Shown here: positions 8,401 through 16,848 of the stretch, in pieces
Numbering within the stretch: the stretch's first letter is position 1
How the letters are laid out: every line of letters starts with the position of its first letter
From: CAIWHR01 sp963726775
GTDB taxonomy: Bacteria > Pseudomonadota > Gammaproteobacteria > Burkholderiales > Casimicrobiaceae
Direction of reading: 5' to 3'
DNA: 64,000 nt
Assembly (NCBI GenBank): GCA_963726775.1
Contig: CAVSDL010000001.1
Location: 1,054,001-1,118,000, forward strand
Position numbers and translations under genes: made by a program
The notes under the pieces: model-generated
Database searches by the model: none
What the model was told of the DNA's origin: nothing
Seen by the model: the letters and a program-made list of their open reading frames with translations, nothing else

Positions 8401-10335
8401 GTGCTTCGCCTGACCGACCTCGTCCTTGCCCGTGGCGCCAAGCGCCTGCTCGACGGCGCGAACCTCACGGTCCATGCCGGGCACAAGGTCGGTCTGGTGG
8501 GGCCGAATGGGTGCGGCAAGTCGAGCCTCTTCGCGCTGATTCGCGGCGAACTGCACCAGGACGCCGGCAGCGTTCTGCTGCCTCCGGCCTGGACGATCGC
8601 GCACGTCGCGCAGGAGACGCCTGCCGCCGCCGCCGCGGCCGTCGAATTCGTGCTGAACGGCGACCGGGAGCTGCGCGATGTCGAGCGCGCACTGAAAGCA
8701 GGAGAGGCGGCCGCCGCTGTCGACCCCGAACTCGCGGGCGCGGCGCTCGCCGAGCTGCACCATCGCTTCGAGGAAATCGGCGGCTACGCCGCGCGCGCCC
8801 GCGCCGCGACGCTGCTGTCGGGCCTGGGCTTTCCCGAAGGGCGGCACGGCGAATCCGTCGCGAGCTTTTCCGGCGGCTGGCGGATGCGCCTCAACCTCGC
8901 GCAGGCGCTGATGTGCCGCTCCGATCTGCTCCTGCTCGACGAGCCGACCAACCATCTCGATCTCGACGCCGTGCTGTGGCTCGAGGATTGGCTGGTGCGC
9001 TACCCGGGAACGCTGGTCCTCGTCACCCACGACCGCGACTTCCTCGACGGCGTGGTCACTTCCATCGTCCACGTCGATGCGCAACGTCTCAAGACCTATG
9101 GCGGAAACTATTCGCAGTTCGAGCGCGAGCGCGCCGCGCAGCTCGCGCTGCAGCAGGCCACCTACACCAAGCAGCAGCGGCAGATCGCGCACCTGCAGGC
9201 GTTCGTCGACCGTTTTCGCGCGAAGGCAACCAAGGCCAAGCAGGCGCAGAGCCGGATCAAGGCGCTGGAGCGCATGGAGCGCATCGCGGCAGCGCACGTC
9301 GACAGCCCGTTCGAGTTTGCGTTTCCCGAGGTGGACGTCGCCGCGAAGCAACTGGTTCGACTGGAGGACGTGACACTTCGATACGGAGACGCACCCCCGA
9401 TCCTCGCCGGGCTCGACTGGAACATCCTGTCCGGCGAGCGCATCGGCCTGCTCGGCCCCAACGGCGCCGGCAAATCGACGCTGTTGAAGGCCGTCGCGGG
9501 CATGCTGCCGCCCGGCGGAGGGGTACGGCATACGGCGCAGGGCTTGCAGATCGGTTACTTTGCGCAGCACCAGGTCGAGCAGCTCCGCGCCGGGGAATCG
9601 CCGCTGTGGCATCTCGCCAGAATCGATCCCGCGGCGCGCGAACAGGAGCTGCGCGGCTTTCTGGGCGGTTTCGACTTCCGGGGTGACATGGCGAGCGCCG
9701 AGGTCGGCCGCTTCTCGGGCGGCGAGAAGGCGCGGCTGACCCTCGCGCTGCTCGTGCGCCAGAAACCGAACCTGCTGCTGCTCGACGAACCGACCAACCA
9801 CCTCGACATCGAGATGCGCGAGGCGCTCGCCGAAGCGCTGCAGGACTACGGCGGCGCGCTGATCGTCGTCGCGCACGACCGGCATCTGCTGCGCGCGACC
9901 GCGGACGTGCTCTGGCTCGTCGCCGACGGCCGCGTAGTGCCCTTCGACGGCGACCTCGACGACTACCGCGACTGGGTACTGTCGCGTCCGCGGCGGGCCG
10001 CGGACGCGAGCGGCGCCAACGTGAGCAGCGCATCGGCCGTCGACCGCCGGGCGCAAAGGCGCGCCGATGCCGCGGCGCGCCAGAAGAGCTACGCGCAGCG
10101 AAAGCCGCTCGCCGACCGGCTCGCGAAGACCGAGCGCGAACTGGATGCGCTCGTCATCGAAAGGCAAGTCCTGGAGGATTGGCTCGCGGCGGCGGACGCC
10201 TACACCGAAGCGAACAAGGAGACCCTGAAGGCGAAGCTGGCCCGGCAGGGCGATGTCACGTGGCGGCTCGCGCGACTCGAGGCCGAATGGCTGGAGGTCA
10301 GCGAGGCCCTCGAGCGGTTGGGGTCGGATCCGTGA
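8401..10335 (+). CDS. ABC-F family ATPase, YheS-like
   Basis: This is a second ribosome-associated ABC-F ATPase, 644 residues from a GTG start. Two ABC domains carry Walker A GPNGCGKSS and GPNGAGKST, signatures FSGGWRMRLN and FSGGEKARLT, and Walker B LLLLDEPTNHLD twice. The linker after domain 1 contains FRAKATKAKQAQSRIKALE, and a charged C-terminal coiled region runs from about residue 540. The N-terminal pattern and length fit E. coli YheS better than Uup. It was not called EttA because that gene is at 4003. A 168-bp gap separates it from the exonuclease gene. Confidence 0.88.
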   Translation: MLRLTDLVLARGAKRLLDGANLTVHAGHKVGLVGPNGCGKSSLFALIRGELHQDAGSVLLPPAWTIAHVAQETPAAAAAAVEFVLNGDRELRDVERALKAGEAAAAVDPELAGAALAELHHRFEEIGGYAARARAATLLSGLGFPEGRHGESVASFSGGWRMRLNLAQALMCRSDLLLLDEPTNHLDLDAVLWLEDWLVRYPGTLVLVTHDRDFLDGVVTSIVHVDAQRLKTYGGNYSQFERERAAQLALQQATYTKQQRQIAHLQAFVDRFRAKATKAKQAQSRIKALERMERIAAAHVDSPFEFAFPEVDVAAKQLVRLEDVTLRYGDAPPILAGLDWNILSGERIGLLGPNGAGKSTLLKAVAGMLPPGGGVRHTAQGLQIGYFAQHQVEQLRAGESPLWHLARIDPAAREQELRGFLGGFDFRGDMASAEVGRFSGGEKARLTLALLVRQKPNLLLLDEPTNHLDIEMREALAEALQDYGGALIVVAHDRHLLRATADVLWLVADGRVVPFDGDLDDYRDWVLSRPRRAADASGANVSSASAVDRRAQRRADAAARQKSYAQRKPLADRLAKTERELDALVIERQVLEDWLAAADAYTEANKETLKAKLARQGDVTWRLARLEAEWLEVSEALERLGSDP

Positions 10336-10399
10336 CCGCCGGTCGGGGCGCAGCTGGGTTCCGAAACGCGTCGGGACCTTTGGAGCCTGTGGCGCCCGC

Positions 10400-11158
10400 T
10401 CACCCGATCCCGGCGCCGGGCCGATAGAACAGGTATACGGCAAAGCCGAGCGTATCCCGGCCCCAGCGCAGGTACGTGTCGCGCCAGCGCCGGATGCGAT
10501 CGATCATGGCCGGCACGTCCGGGTCGTCGGGCATCTCGCGCGCATAGCGCTCGATCGAGCGGCAGTATTTCCACTCGTATTCGTCCCAATCGTCGAGCGA
10601 CGCCGCGCTCGCGTGCATCGGGATCAGCCCCGCGTCGATGCCGGCCTGCACGTTGCCGCGGTGTTCGAGGAACTGGCTTTCGGGCCCGCCCAATTGCGCC
10701 AGGTAATCCGCATGCGGCTTCTGCCGCCAGTAACCCTCGCCGATCAGGACGTATCCCCCGCCCTTGGTCCAGCCCTTGAGCGTGCTGCAGCTTCCGGATA
10801 TCCCGCCACCGATGCCGCCCGCGCCCATCATGACCGTCAGATGGAAGGTCTCGGGATCGGCCTTGAAATTGCGGATGTCGATGTCGTCGAGATGCAGCTT
10901 GTGCAGCGCACCCGTCCACTCGGCCCGCTCGCGCGCCGCGTCGAGCATCAGCGACGAGTGGTCGACCGCGATGACCGTCGAGCCGAAGCGCTCGATGATG
11001 CGCAGCGCGAGTTCGGCGCGGCCGCAGCCGAGGTCGAGGGCACGCGACGTCTCGTCCAGCGGCAGCAGGTCCAGCAACCGCTCGATCTTGGCGGCCGGAA
11101 TGGGATTGCAGTAATCGTGGTCGCGGTGCGCAATCGCGCTGAACTTCTCGTGGCTCAT
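10400..11158 (-). CDS. Class I SAM-dependent methyltransferase
   Basis: This is a 252-residue methyltransferase of unknown substrate. The SAM-binding motif I is ALDLGCGRAELALRIIE, followed by the acidic TVIAVDHSSLM, then LTVMMGAGGIGGG in place of motif IV, and GGYVLIGEGYW. The ATG at 11158 (MSHEKF) has GGAAGG 6 nt upstream. It lies 2 nt after the AmpG-like stop codon and is probably the last gene of the metX-metW-permease unit. No methyl acceptor can be inferred. It converges on the YheS-like gene. Confidence 0.82.
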   Translation of the reverse strand: MSHEKFSAIAHRDHDYCNPIPAAKIERLLDLLPLDETSRALDLGCGRAELALRIIERFGSTVIAVDHSSLMLDAARERAEWTGALHKLHLDDIDIRNFKADPETFHLTVMMGAGGIGGGISGSCSTLKGWTKGGGYVLIGEGYWRQKPHADYLAQLGGPESQFLEHRGNVQAGIDAGLIPMHASAASLDDWDEYEWKYCRSIERYAREMPDDPDVPAMIDRIRRWRDTYLRWGRDTLGFAVYLFYRPGAGIG

Positions 11159-11160
11159 CG

Positions 11161-12465
11161 TCATCCTTCCCCCCCCGAGCGGTCGTTCCACGGCGCTACA
11201 CGCAATAGTAATGCCATTCCGGGCAGCGCGAGCGCGGTGCAGATCAGGAAGAATGCAAACCAGCCGGTTTGCTCGACGATCCAGCCGGTCGAGGCGTTGA
11301 CGACGGTCCGTGGCACTGCGGCGAGGCTCGTGAACAGCGCGAATTGTGTTGCCGTGTACCGGGGATCGGTCGCGCGGGCGATGAACGCCACGAATGCCGC
11401 CGTCCCCAGGCCGACACCCAGCGCCTCGAACGCAATGACGGCGGCGAGCAGGGCCCGGTCAGGCTGATGAACCTCGGCGAGCCACGCGAAACCGAGGATC
11501 GAGACGAGCTGGAGCGCGCCGAACAGCCACAGGCCCCGGTTGATGCCGATACGCACCATCCACAGCCCGCCCAGCAAGCCGCCGATCACGCTCGCCCAGA
11601 GCCCCGCGTTCTTGGCGATTACGCCGATCTCCGTCTTGGTGAACCCCATGTCGAGGTAGAACGGCGTCGCCAGCGCGGTGGCCATGCTATCGCCGAGCTT
11701 GTAGAGGAAGATGAAGAGCAACACCAGCAGGGCTTCCTTCCAGCCGGCGCGCGCGATGAACTCGCGAAAGGGCTCGACCACGGCTTCGCGCAGTGTTTTC
11801 GGCATGGCCTTGGCGATCGCCGGCTCGGCGATCACGAGCGTCATCGCCAGACCCGGCAGCATGAACAGCGCGGTGACGACGAAAACGGACGACCACGGCA
11901 GCAGGTCGGCGAGGATCAGCGCCAACGCCCCCGGGACGAGGCTCGAAATCCGGTAGGCGTTTACGTGCACGGCATTGCCGAGCCCGAGTTCGATGTCCGG
12001 CAACAGTTCGCGGCGGTAGGCGTCGAGGACGATGTCCTGGCTTGCGGAAAAGAAGGCGACCGCGGTGGCGAGATACGCGATCGCCCACAGGTCGAGCCCG
12101 GGATGCAGCTGTCCGAACAGCGGAATCGAGATCAGGAGCAGCACCTGGGTGGCGAGCATCCACCCGCGCCTGCGTCCCAGCATCGGCAGCCCGAAACGGT
12201 CCATCAGCGGCGACCACAGGAATTTCCACGTGAACGGCAGCTGGATCAGCGCCAGCAGGCCGATCGCCTTCAAGTCCACGCCCTCCGAACGCAGCCACGC
12301 CGGCAGCAGGTTGATGAGCAGGTAGAGCGGCAGCCCCGACGAGAAGCCGGTGAATACGCAGATCAGCATCCGCCGGTTGAACAGCGCTTCGCGCCAGGTC
12401 TCGCGCGCGGGCGCGCCCGCCGGCGACCCCGGGGTCATGCCCCGGCCTTCGCCCCGCTCGCTCAT
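11161..12465 (-). CDS. AmpG-like MFS permease
   Basis: This is a 434-residue integral membrane protein of the major facilitator superfamily with about 12 hydrophobic segments. The AmpG-family features are FSSGLPLYLLINLLPAWLR in the first membrane segment, IQLPFTWKFLWSPLMDRF, ASQDIVLDAYRREL and YKLGDSMATALATPFYLDMG. AmpG imports GlcNAc-anhydromuropeptides for peptidoglycan recycling. The relatives differ in substrate, so the role is inferred. The ATG at 12465 is preceded by GGAGGT at 6-nt spacing. The N-terminal 20 residues are low-complexity and partly encoded by a duplicated 23-bp sequence. Confidence 0.85.
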   Translation of the reverse strand: MSERGEGRGMTPGSPAGAPARETWREALFNRRMLICVFTGFSSGLPLYLLINLLPAWLRSEGVDLKAIGLLALIQLPFTWKFLWSPLMDRFGLPMLGRRRGWMLATQVLLLISIPLFGQLHPGLDLWAIAYLATAVAFFSASQDIVLDAYRRELLPDIELGLGNAVHVNAYRISSLVPGALALILADLLPWSSVFVVTALFMLPGLAMTLVIAEPAIAKAMPKTLREAVVEPFREFIARAGWKEALLVLLFIFLYKLGDSMATALATPFYLDMGFTKTEIGVIAKNAGLWASVIGGLLGGLWMVRIGINRGLWLFGALQLVSILGFAWLAEVHQPDRALLAAVIAFEALGVGLGTAAFVAFIARATDPRYTATQFALFTSLAAVPRTVVNASTGWIVEQTGWFAFFLICTALALPGMALLLRVAPWNDRSGGEG

Positions 12466-12469
12466 GCGT
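12447..12469 (-). repeat. 23-bp direct repeat, copy at the ampG-like start codon
   Basis: An identical 23-bp sequence occurs here and at 12554-12576. On the minus strand it begins ACGCATGAGCGAGCGGGG and includes the ATG of the AmpG-like gene, so it encodes MSERGE. Confidence 0.85.
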
Positions 12470-12553
12470 CGACCTCCGAACGGCCGCCTCATTTCGAAGA
12501 ACCTCACTGTCGGTCTCCCGCAATCGCTTGCGGACGCGCCCTTCGGGCCTTGG

Positions 12554-12576
12554 CTTCGCCCCGCTCGCTCATGCGT
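12554..12576 (-). repeat. 23-bp direct repeat, copy at the metW stop codon
   Basis: This is the second copy of the 23-bp repeat at 12447-12469, 107 bp upstream in transcription order. Here the ATGA overlaps the metW TGA stop. It would open a 22-codon reading frame starting MSERGEA and ending before the real permease start. A small hairpin (CCGCAA-TCGC-TTGCGG) lies between the copies. Confidence 0.85.
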
Positions 12577-13189
12577 GCCGGAACCGGTAGATGGCGAGCT
12601 CGCCGAGCAGGTTCGGCAGCAGGGCGACCGGCCGGCCGCGAGCGAGCACGACGCGATCCAGGACCACGCAGTGTCGTTCGGCGAGAAATGCGTCGAAATC
12701 GGCGACGGTGCACAGGTGGATGTTCGGTGTGTCGTACCACTGGTAGGGCAGCGACGACGAAACCGGCATGCGCCCCTTTGCGATCTGCCAGCGGTGCGTC
12801 CAGTGGCCGAAGTTCGGGAAGGTGACGATCGCCTCGCGCCCCACGCGCAGCATTTCGACGACGATGTCCTCGGTGTGGCGCATCGCCTGCAGCGTCTGCG
12901 AAAGAAGGACGCAATCGAACGACGCGTCATCGAATCCGGCGAGCCCGGACTCGAGATCGCTTTGCAGCACGTTGATGCCGTTCCTGATGCCCGCCAGCAC
13001 GCCGGCATCGTCGATCTCGATGCCGTATCCGGTCGCGCCGCGCTCCCGCGCGAGGTAGGCGAGCAGGCTGCCGTCCCCGCAACCGAGGTCGAGCACCCGC
13101 GAGCCGCGCGCAATCCAGGCGGCGATCGTCGCGAAGTCCGCGCGGCCCGCAGCGGCCGCGGCCGATGGCACGTAGGCCGTCCTCGTCAT
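12569..13189 (-). CDS. metW: Methionine biosynthesis protein MetW
   Basis: MetW is a methyltransferase-like protein that partners MetX in proteobacteria and is needed for efficient homoserine acylation. The protein is 206 residues. The SAM-type motif is RVLDLGCGDGSLLAYL, with YGIEID, CVLLSQTLQAMRHTEDI and NFGHWTHRWQIAKGRMPVS, the last being typical of MetW. It follows metX at 70 bp, giving the conserved metX-metW pair. The ATG at 13189 (MTRTAYVPS) fits the family. Confidence 0.94.
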   Translation of the reverse strand: MTRTAYVPSAAAAAGRADFATIAAWIARGSRVLDLGCGDGSLLAYLARERGATGYGIEIDDAGVLAGIRNGINVLQSDLESGLAGFDDASFDCVLLSQTLQAMRHTEDIVVEMLRVGREAIVTFPNFGHWTHRWQIAKGRMPVSSSLPYQWYDTPNIHLCTVADFDAFLAERHCVVLDRVVLARGRPVALLPNLLGELAIYRFRHA

Positions 13190-13259
13190 GCGCGCCGCGC
13201 CGCTTCGAGGCGGACGTTTGCCGAGCCGCGATTCCGGCTCCGGCTTTCCATGTCTCGCC

Positions 13260-14441
13260 TCATAGCGTGACCTTATCGTAGTAAGCGCGCACGACCGCAA
13301 GGTACTGCGGGTCCTCGAGCAGGAATGCGTCGTGGCCGTGCGGCGCGACGATCTCCGCATACGACACGTCGCGGTTCCGGTCGACCAGGGCCTTCACGAT
13401 CTCGCGCGAACGCGCCGGCGCAAACCGCCAGTCCGTGGTGAACGCGACAACCAGGAATTTGCACGCGGCGGGGGCCAGCGCGAGCGCGAGGTCGCCGCCG
13501 CAGGACCGCGCCGGATCGAAGTAGTCGAGTGCCTTGGTGATGCGCAGGTACGTATTCGCGTCGTAGTACTCGGCAAATTTTTCGCCCTGGTGGCGCAGGT
13601 ACGACTCGATCTGGAATTCCGGCGCGAACGAGAACCTGAGGCCGTCGCGCAGACCGCGACCGAACCGCTCCTCCATCTGTTCGTCGGAGAGATAGGTGAT
13701 GTGCCCGATCATGCGCGCGATGCGCAGACCCCGCCGCGGCTTCGTACCGTGCGCGTCGAAGCGGCCGCCGTGAAAATCGGGATCGGTCAGGATCGCCTGC
13801 CGCGCGACCTCGTTGAAAGCGATGTTTTGCGCCGAGAGGTTCGGCGCCGCGGCAATCACGAGGGCGTGGCGTATGCGCTCGGGGTACCGAATCGCCCAAT
13901 CGAGCGCCTGCATGCCCCCGAGGCTCCCGCCCATCACGGCCGCCCACTGGCCGATGCCGAGGCGATCGGCGAGCCGCGCCTGCGCATCGACCCAATCCTC
14001 GACGGTCACCAGCGGGAAGTCCGCGCCCCATGGCGTGCCGGTCGCGGGATTGGCGGTGAGCGGGCCGGTCGAGCCGAAGCAGCTGCCGAGATTGTTCACC
14101 CCGACGACGAAAAACCGCTCGGTGTCGAGCGCCTTCCCCGGGCCCACCATGTTGTCCCACCAACCGACATTCTCGGGGTCTTCCGCATAGTGGCCGGCGA
14201 CGTGATGCGACGCATTCAGCGCATGGCAGATCAATACCGCGTTCGAGCGATTCGCGTTCAGCGTGCCGTAGGTTTCGTACGCGAGCTCATAGGAGGGGAG
14301 CGATACGCCGCACGCCAGCGGCAGCGGCGTGTCGAAGCGGGCCAGCGCCGCGACGACCGCGCCGACCGACGCCCCGGCAGGGGATTGCGTGGCGCGCGCC
14401 GCAGCGTCGGCGCCGCCGGTGGTTGCGGAAAACGATGGCAT
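13260..14441 (-). CDS. metX: Homoserine O-acyltransferase MetX
   Basis: MetX transfers an acetyl or succinyl group to homoserine, the first committed step of methionine synthesis. The protein is 393 residues with an alpha/beta-hydrolase fold. The nucleophile elbow is MGGSLGGMQALDWAI, with the conserved GVNNLGSCFGSTGP and NPATGTPWG. The catalytic Asp is in FTTDWRF and the His in PHGHDAFLLE. The ATG at 14441 was preferred over a TTG at 14450. The sequence alone does not decide acetyl- versus succinyl-CoA. It is preceded by a SAM-II-type riboswitch and terminator, so it should be repressed when SAM is plentiful. Confidence 0.94.
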   Translation of the reverse strand: MPSFSATTGGADAAARATQSPAGASVGAVVAALARFDTPLPLACGVSLPSYELAYETYGTLNANRSNAVLICHALNASHHVAGHYAEDPENVGWWDNMVGPGKALDTERFFVVGVNNLGSCFGSTGPLTANPATGTPWGADFPLVTVEDWVDAQARLADRLGIGQWAAVMGGSLGGMQALDWAIRYPERIRHALVIAAAPNLSAQNIAFNEVARQAILTDPDFHGGRFDAHGTKPRRGLRIARMIGHITYLSDEQMEERFGRGLRDGLRFSFAPEFQIESYLRHQGEKFAEYYDANTYLRITKALDYFDPARSCGGDLALALAPAACKFLVVAFTTDWRFAPARSREIVKALVDRNRDVSYAEIVAPHGHDAFLLEDPQYLAVVRAYYDKVTL

Positions 14442-14468
14442 TCTGGGCAACTGGCAGCGATGAGCAAC

Positions 14469-14500
14469 AAAAACCCGACCAGCTTGCCGCTAATCGGGTT
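14469..14500 (-). terminator. Intrinsic terminator in the metX leader
   Basis: On the minus strand a 12-bp stem, AACCCGATTAGC pairing with GCTGGTCGGGTT across the loop GGCAA (14472-14500), is followed by a run of five T. It ends about 28 nt before the metX ATG. A terminator immediately upstream of, and in the same direction as, the gene indicates transcription attenuation. Its loop and 3' arm (GCAAGCTGG, 14487-14479) are perfectly complementary to CCAGCTTGC in the riboswitch aptamer (14588-14580), so the two structures could exclude one another. Confidence 0.85.
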
Positions 14501-14528
14501 GGTGCGGGGTCGCCCCCTTGCCGCTCCG

Positions 14529-14605
14529 CTTTAGCCGTATTTGTGGGGGGCCGCAAATTGAGGAGGACCCCTTGCGCCCGCAAGCTGGCTCAAATCGGCG
14601 CACTC
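14529..14605 (-). promoter_or_regulatory. SAM-II-type riboswitch aptamer upstream of metX
   Basis: The minus strand reads TGCGCC GATTTG AGCCAGCTTGCG GGCGCA, then an insert, then CAAAT ACG GCTAAA. This is the H-type pseudoknot layout of SAM-II (SAM-alpha). P1 is TGCGCC/GGCGCA (14602-14597 with 14578-14573). The pseudoknot helix is ATTTG (14595-14591) with CAAAT (14543-14539). The conserved GCTAAA lies at 14535-14530. Between the two halves is a 28-nt insert that can form a GGGG/CCCC hairpin. Known SAM-II aptamers bind S-adenosylmethionine and repress metX/metA. The assignment is from motif memory, not a covariance search. Confidence 0.85.
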
Positions 14606-14768
14606 GGGAAGTGTAGCCCGTTCGCGAATTCTTGCCTATTGCGGCCCCGCTTCGACGGGCGGCATGAAGTCGCCGCGGGGACGTCCGCCCTGCATCGCCG
14701 GGTCGCCGGGTCCCGTTCAACGTCGCCCGGCGCGGCCCCAGCGGGTCCGCGACGCGACCACGCGCAGA

Positions 14769-15668
14769 TCAAGCGCTCGCCGGTCGGTGGAGGGTTCCGT
14801 CGGCGGCAACCGCGAAGTAGCTCAAGCCCTGGGCTCGCAGAAAGGCCTGGCCCTCCTGCTCCAGAAGGATGGCGATCGTCGAGCAACTCCCCGCGACGAC
14901 GCATACCGGCGCGGTGACGCTCACCGACTGCCAGTAGGCGACCGGCATTCCGGTGCGCGGATTCATCAGGTGGCAGTAGCGCCGGTTGTCGATTTCGAAG
15001 AACCGCTCGTAGTCGCCGCTGGTCGCCAACGCACCATCGGTAAGCTCGACCGTGGCGATCGCGGCGCCTTCGCGGCGGGGGTGGCGAATTCCGACGCGCC
15101 AGGGTGTCCCGTCGGGTCGCGTGCCGATGGCGCGCACGTCGCCACCGAAGTTGATCAGACCGTGGACGATTCCCCGCTCCCTGCATATCGTCGCGGCGCG
15201 ATCCGCGGCGTATTCCTTGCCGATTCCCCCGAAATCGACCTCCATCCCGGTGCGCGGCAGGCGCATGGTGCGTTCGGTCCACTCGACGTCGGTCCAGCCG
15301 ATGAGCGCCGTCGTCGCGGCGAGCACGGCCTCTTCGGGAAGCTGCGGCGGCGTGCGCCTGAAGTCCCACGCGCGGCGCAAGGCGCCTGAAGTGATGTCGA
15401 AGAGCCCGCCGCTGACCCGGTGGCAGCGGTCGGCGTAGGCGAGAAGCGCCGCGGTCTCGGCGTCGATGGGTACCGCTTTCCCGCCGGCGGCGCGGTTGAT
15501 GCGCACCGTGACGCTGTCGTCGTGGTACCGGGAGTACTTCGCCTCGATGCGGCGGACGTCGGCGATCGCGGCATCGGCAGCGCGGCGCGCGCAGGTCTCG
15601 TCCGCGGCATGGAGCTGCAGCTCGTTTTCGGACGCCATCGCGCGGAATGTGGTGCGCAGGAGAGGCAT
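14769..15668 (-). CDS. apbE: FAD:protein FMN transferase (ApbE family)
   Basis: ApbE enzymes attach FMN covalently to a Thr/Ser of extracytoplasmic proteins using FAD. The protein is 299 residues and shows RIEAKYSRYHDDSVTVRIN, GGLFDITSGALRRAWDF, the Mg-binding VDFGGIGKEYAADRA, INFGGDVRAIG, and the C-terminal HLMNPRTGMP with the conserved Asp/Thr region VVAGSCSTIAIL. No signal peptide is obvious from the start used. It is last in a TlpA-DUF4266-DUF3570-ApbE cluster, so its substrate is probably a partner in or near this cluster. Confidence 0.92.
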   Translation of the reverse strand: MPLLRTTFRAMASENELQLHAADETCARRAADAAIADVRRIEAKYSRYHDDSVTVRINRAAGGKAVPIDAETAALLAYADRCHRVSGGLFDITSGALRRAWDFRRTPPQLPEEAVLAATTALIGWTDVEWTERTMRLPRTGMEVDFGGIGKEYAADRAATICRERGIVHGLINFGGDVRAIGTRPDGTPWRVGIRHPRREGAAIATVELTDGALATSGDYERFFEIDNRRYCHLMNPRTGMPVAYWQSVSVTAPVCVVAGSCSTIAILLEQEGQAFLRAQGLSYFAVAADGTLHRPASA

Positions 15669-15705
15669 GGTCGCGGCGGACGCAGGCGAGGGAACGCGCA
15701 CCGTG

Positions 15706-16848
15706 TCAGAAAGTTCGCGAGACGCCAGCCAGCAGCCATCGCGCCGAAAACGGCATGATGCCCGGACTGCCGCCGCCCGGCCGCCAGTTCGACTGCTGGC
15801 GATAGAAATCGAGCTTGAGATCCACACTCCAGCCGTCTCCCAGCGCCTTCGCCACGTCGACACCCACGGTGAACGCGCCGAATGCGGCAAGTCGCGTGTC
15901 CGCCGTGTACGGTTGCCCGGAGACATTTCCGTTTCCAGGCGGCGGCCCATAGTAGAAATCGGCGGCGCTTTGCGTGTAATAGCGCACGTTGGGAGTGACG
16001 CTCCAGCCCGCCGGCAGTGCCTGGACCCACGCGGCGTTGAACGTGTTCGACACGCCGCCGAACGAATCGTGGAGATAGCGATACGAAAGCCGCAAGGCGG
16101 CGTCGGACGCGGCGTCGTATTGGTTGTAGCGCGTCAGCCACGCGAAGATATTGCGGTCGCCCGGCCGCAGGTCCGCTATTTTGTAAGGGTCGGAAAAATA
16201 GCCATGGCCGTGCGAGTACGTCAGGTTCGATTGCACGACCGAGGTCGCCGAGAGCGCCTGGGTGATGCCGACCAGGAACTCGACCGTGTTGCGGGGCGCG
16301 TTCGAAACGACGCCGTTGACGGGATCGATCCGGTCATTCGCCCCGGCGAATCCCAACGCGTAGGTGCGGTTGCGGTCGTCCGAGAAAACGCGGACGTCGA
16401 TCGACCCTCCCCGCGAAAGGTAATCGCGCTCCGAGGACACCGCGCCGCCGACGCCCAGCGCCCACCCACCGAAATACTTCGTCACCTTGACCTCGCCGGC
16501 CGTCCGATAGTCGGTGATGCCGAGCTGCGACGCGCCGGAAAGCGTATTGAAATACAGCGGTGACGCCCCGGACATGCTGTCGTAGACGATGGAACCCTCG
16601 ATCTCCAGCGTATCGCTGACCGGAATCAACGCGTAGATCGAGGGGCTTTGCACCGTCATCCGGTTGGCGCCGGGCTGCCAGTCGCGGTAATCGAGATACT
16701 TGAGTTCGACGATCCCGTGGTCGGCCACCGTCTGCGCGAGCGCCCCCACAGGCAATATCCCGGGCAGCCCAAGGGCGGCGGTCAGCAACGCACTCGCGGG
16801 TCCGCGGCGGCTCTCGGCCCCAGGCGAGTCGCTCTCAGTTGCAGCCAC
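15706..16848 (-). CDS. DUF3570 outer-membrane beta-barrel-like protein
   Basis: This is a roughly 380-residue protein of the DUF3570 family, predicted to be an exported beta-barrel. After a hydrophobic leader (ALLTAALGLPGILPVGALAQ), the sequence is rich in alternating aromatic/hydrophobic strands ending in F (SRTF), as in outer-membrane barrels. The start is uncertain. The GTG at 16848 (VAATESDSP) fits the family and overlaps the DUF4266 stop by 14 nt; TTG and GTG codons further upstream are possible. It sits between DUF4266 and ApbE. No enzymatic motif is visible. Confidence 0.82.
   Translation of the reverse strand: MAATESDSPGAESRRGPASALLTAALGLPGILPVGALAQTVADHGIVELKYLDYRDWQPGANRMTVQSPSIYALIPVSDTLEIEGSIVYDSMSGASPLYFNTLSGASQLGITDYRTAGEVKVTKYFGGWALGVGGAVSSERDYLSRGGSIDVRVFSDDRNRTYALGFAGANDRIDPVNGVVSNAPRNTVEFLVGITQALSATSVVQSNLTYSHGHGYFSDPYKIADLRPGDRNIFAWLTRYNQYDAASDAALRLSYRYLHDSFGGVSNTFNAAWVQALPAGWSVTPNVRYYTQSAADFYYGPPPGNGNVSGQPYTADTRLAAFGAFTVGVDVAKALGDGWSVDLKLDFYRQQSNWRPGGGSPGIMPFSARWLLAGVSRTF

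Noticed and set aside
7279..10443. A 1000-codon open frame extending pyrE upstream on the minus strand
   Set aside because: It is antisense to exonuclease III and the ABC-F gene; the high GC content removes stop codons. Only the pyrE part has family motifs.
12466..13113. Open frame running through metW into the AmpG-like gene
   Set aside because: The upstream half is out of frame with metW and Arg/Ser-rich; a strong ribosome site precedes the permease ATG at 12465.
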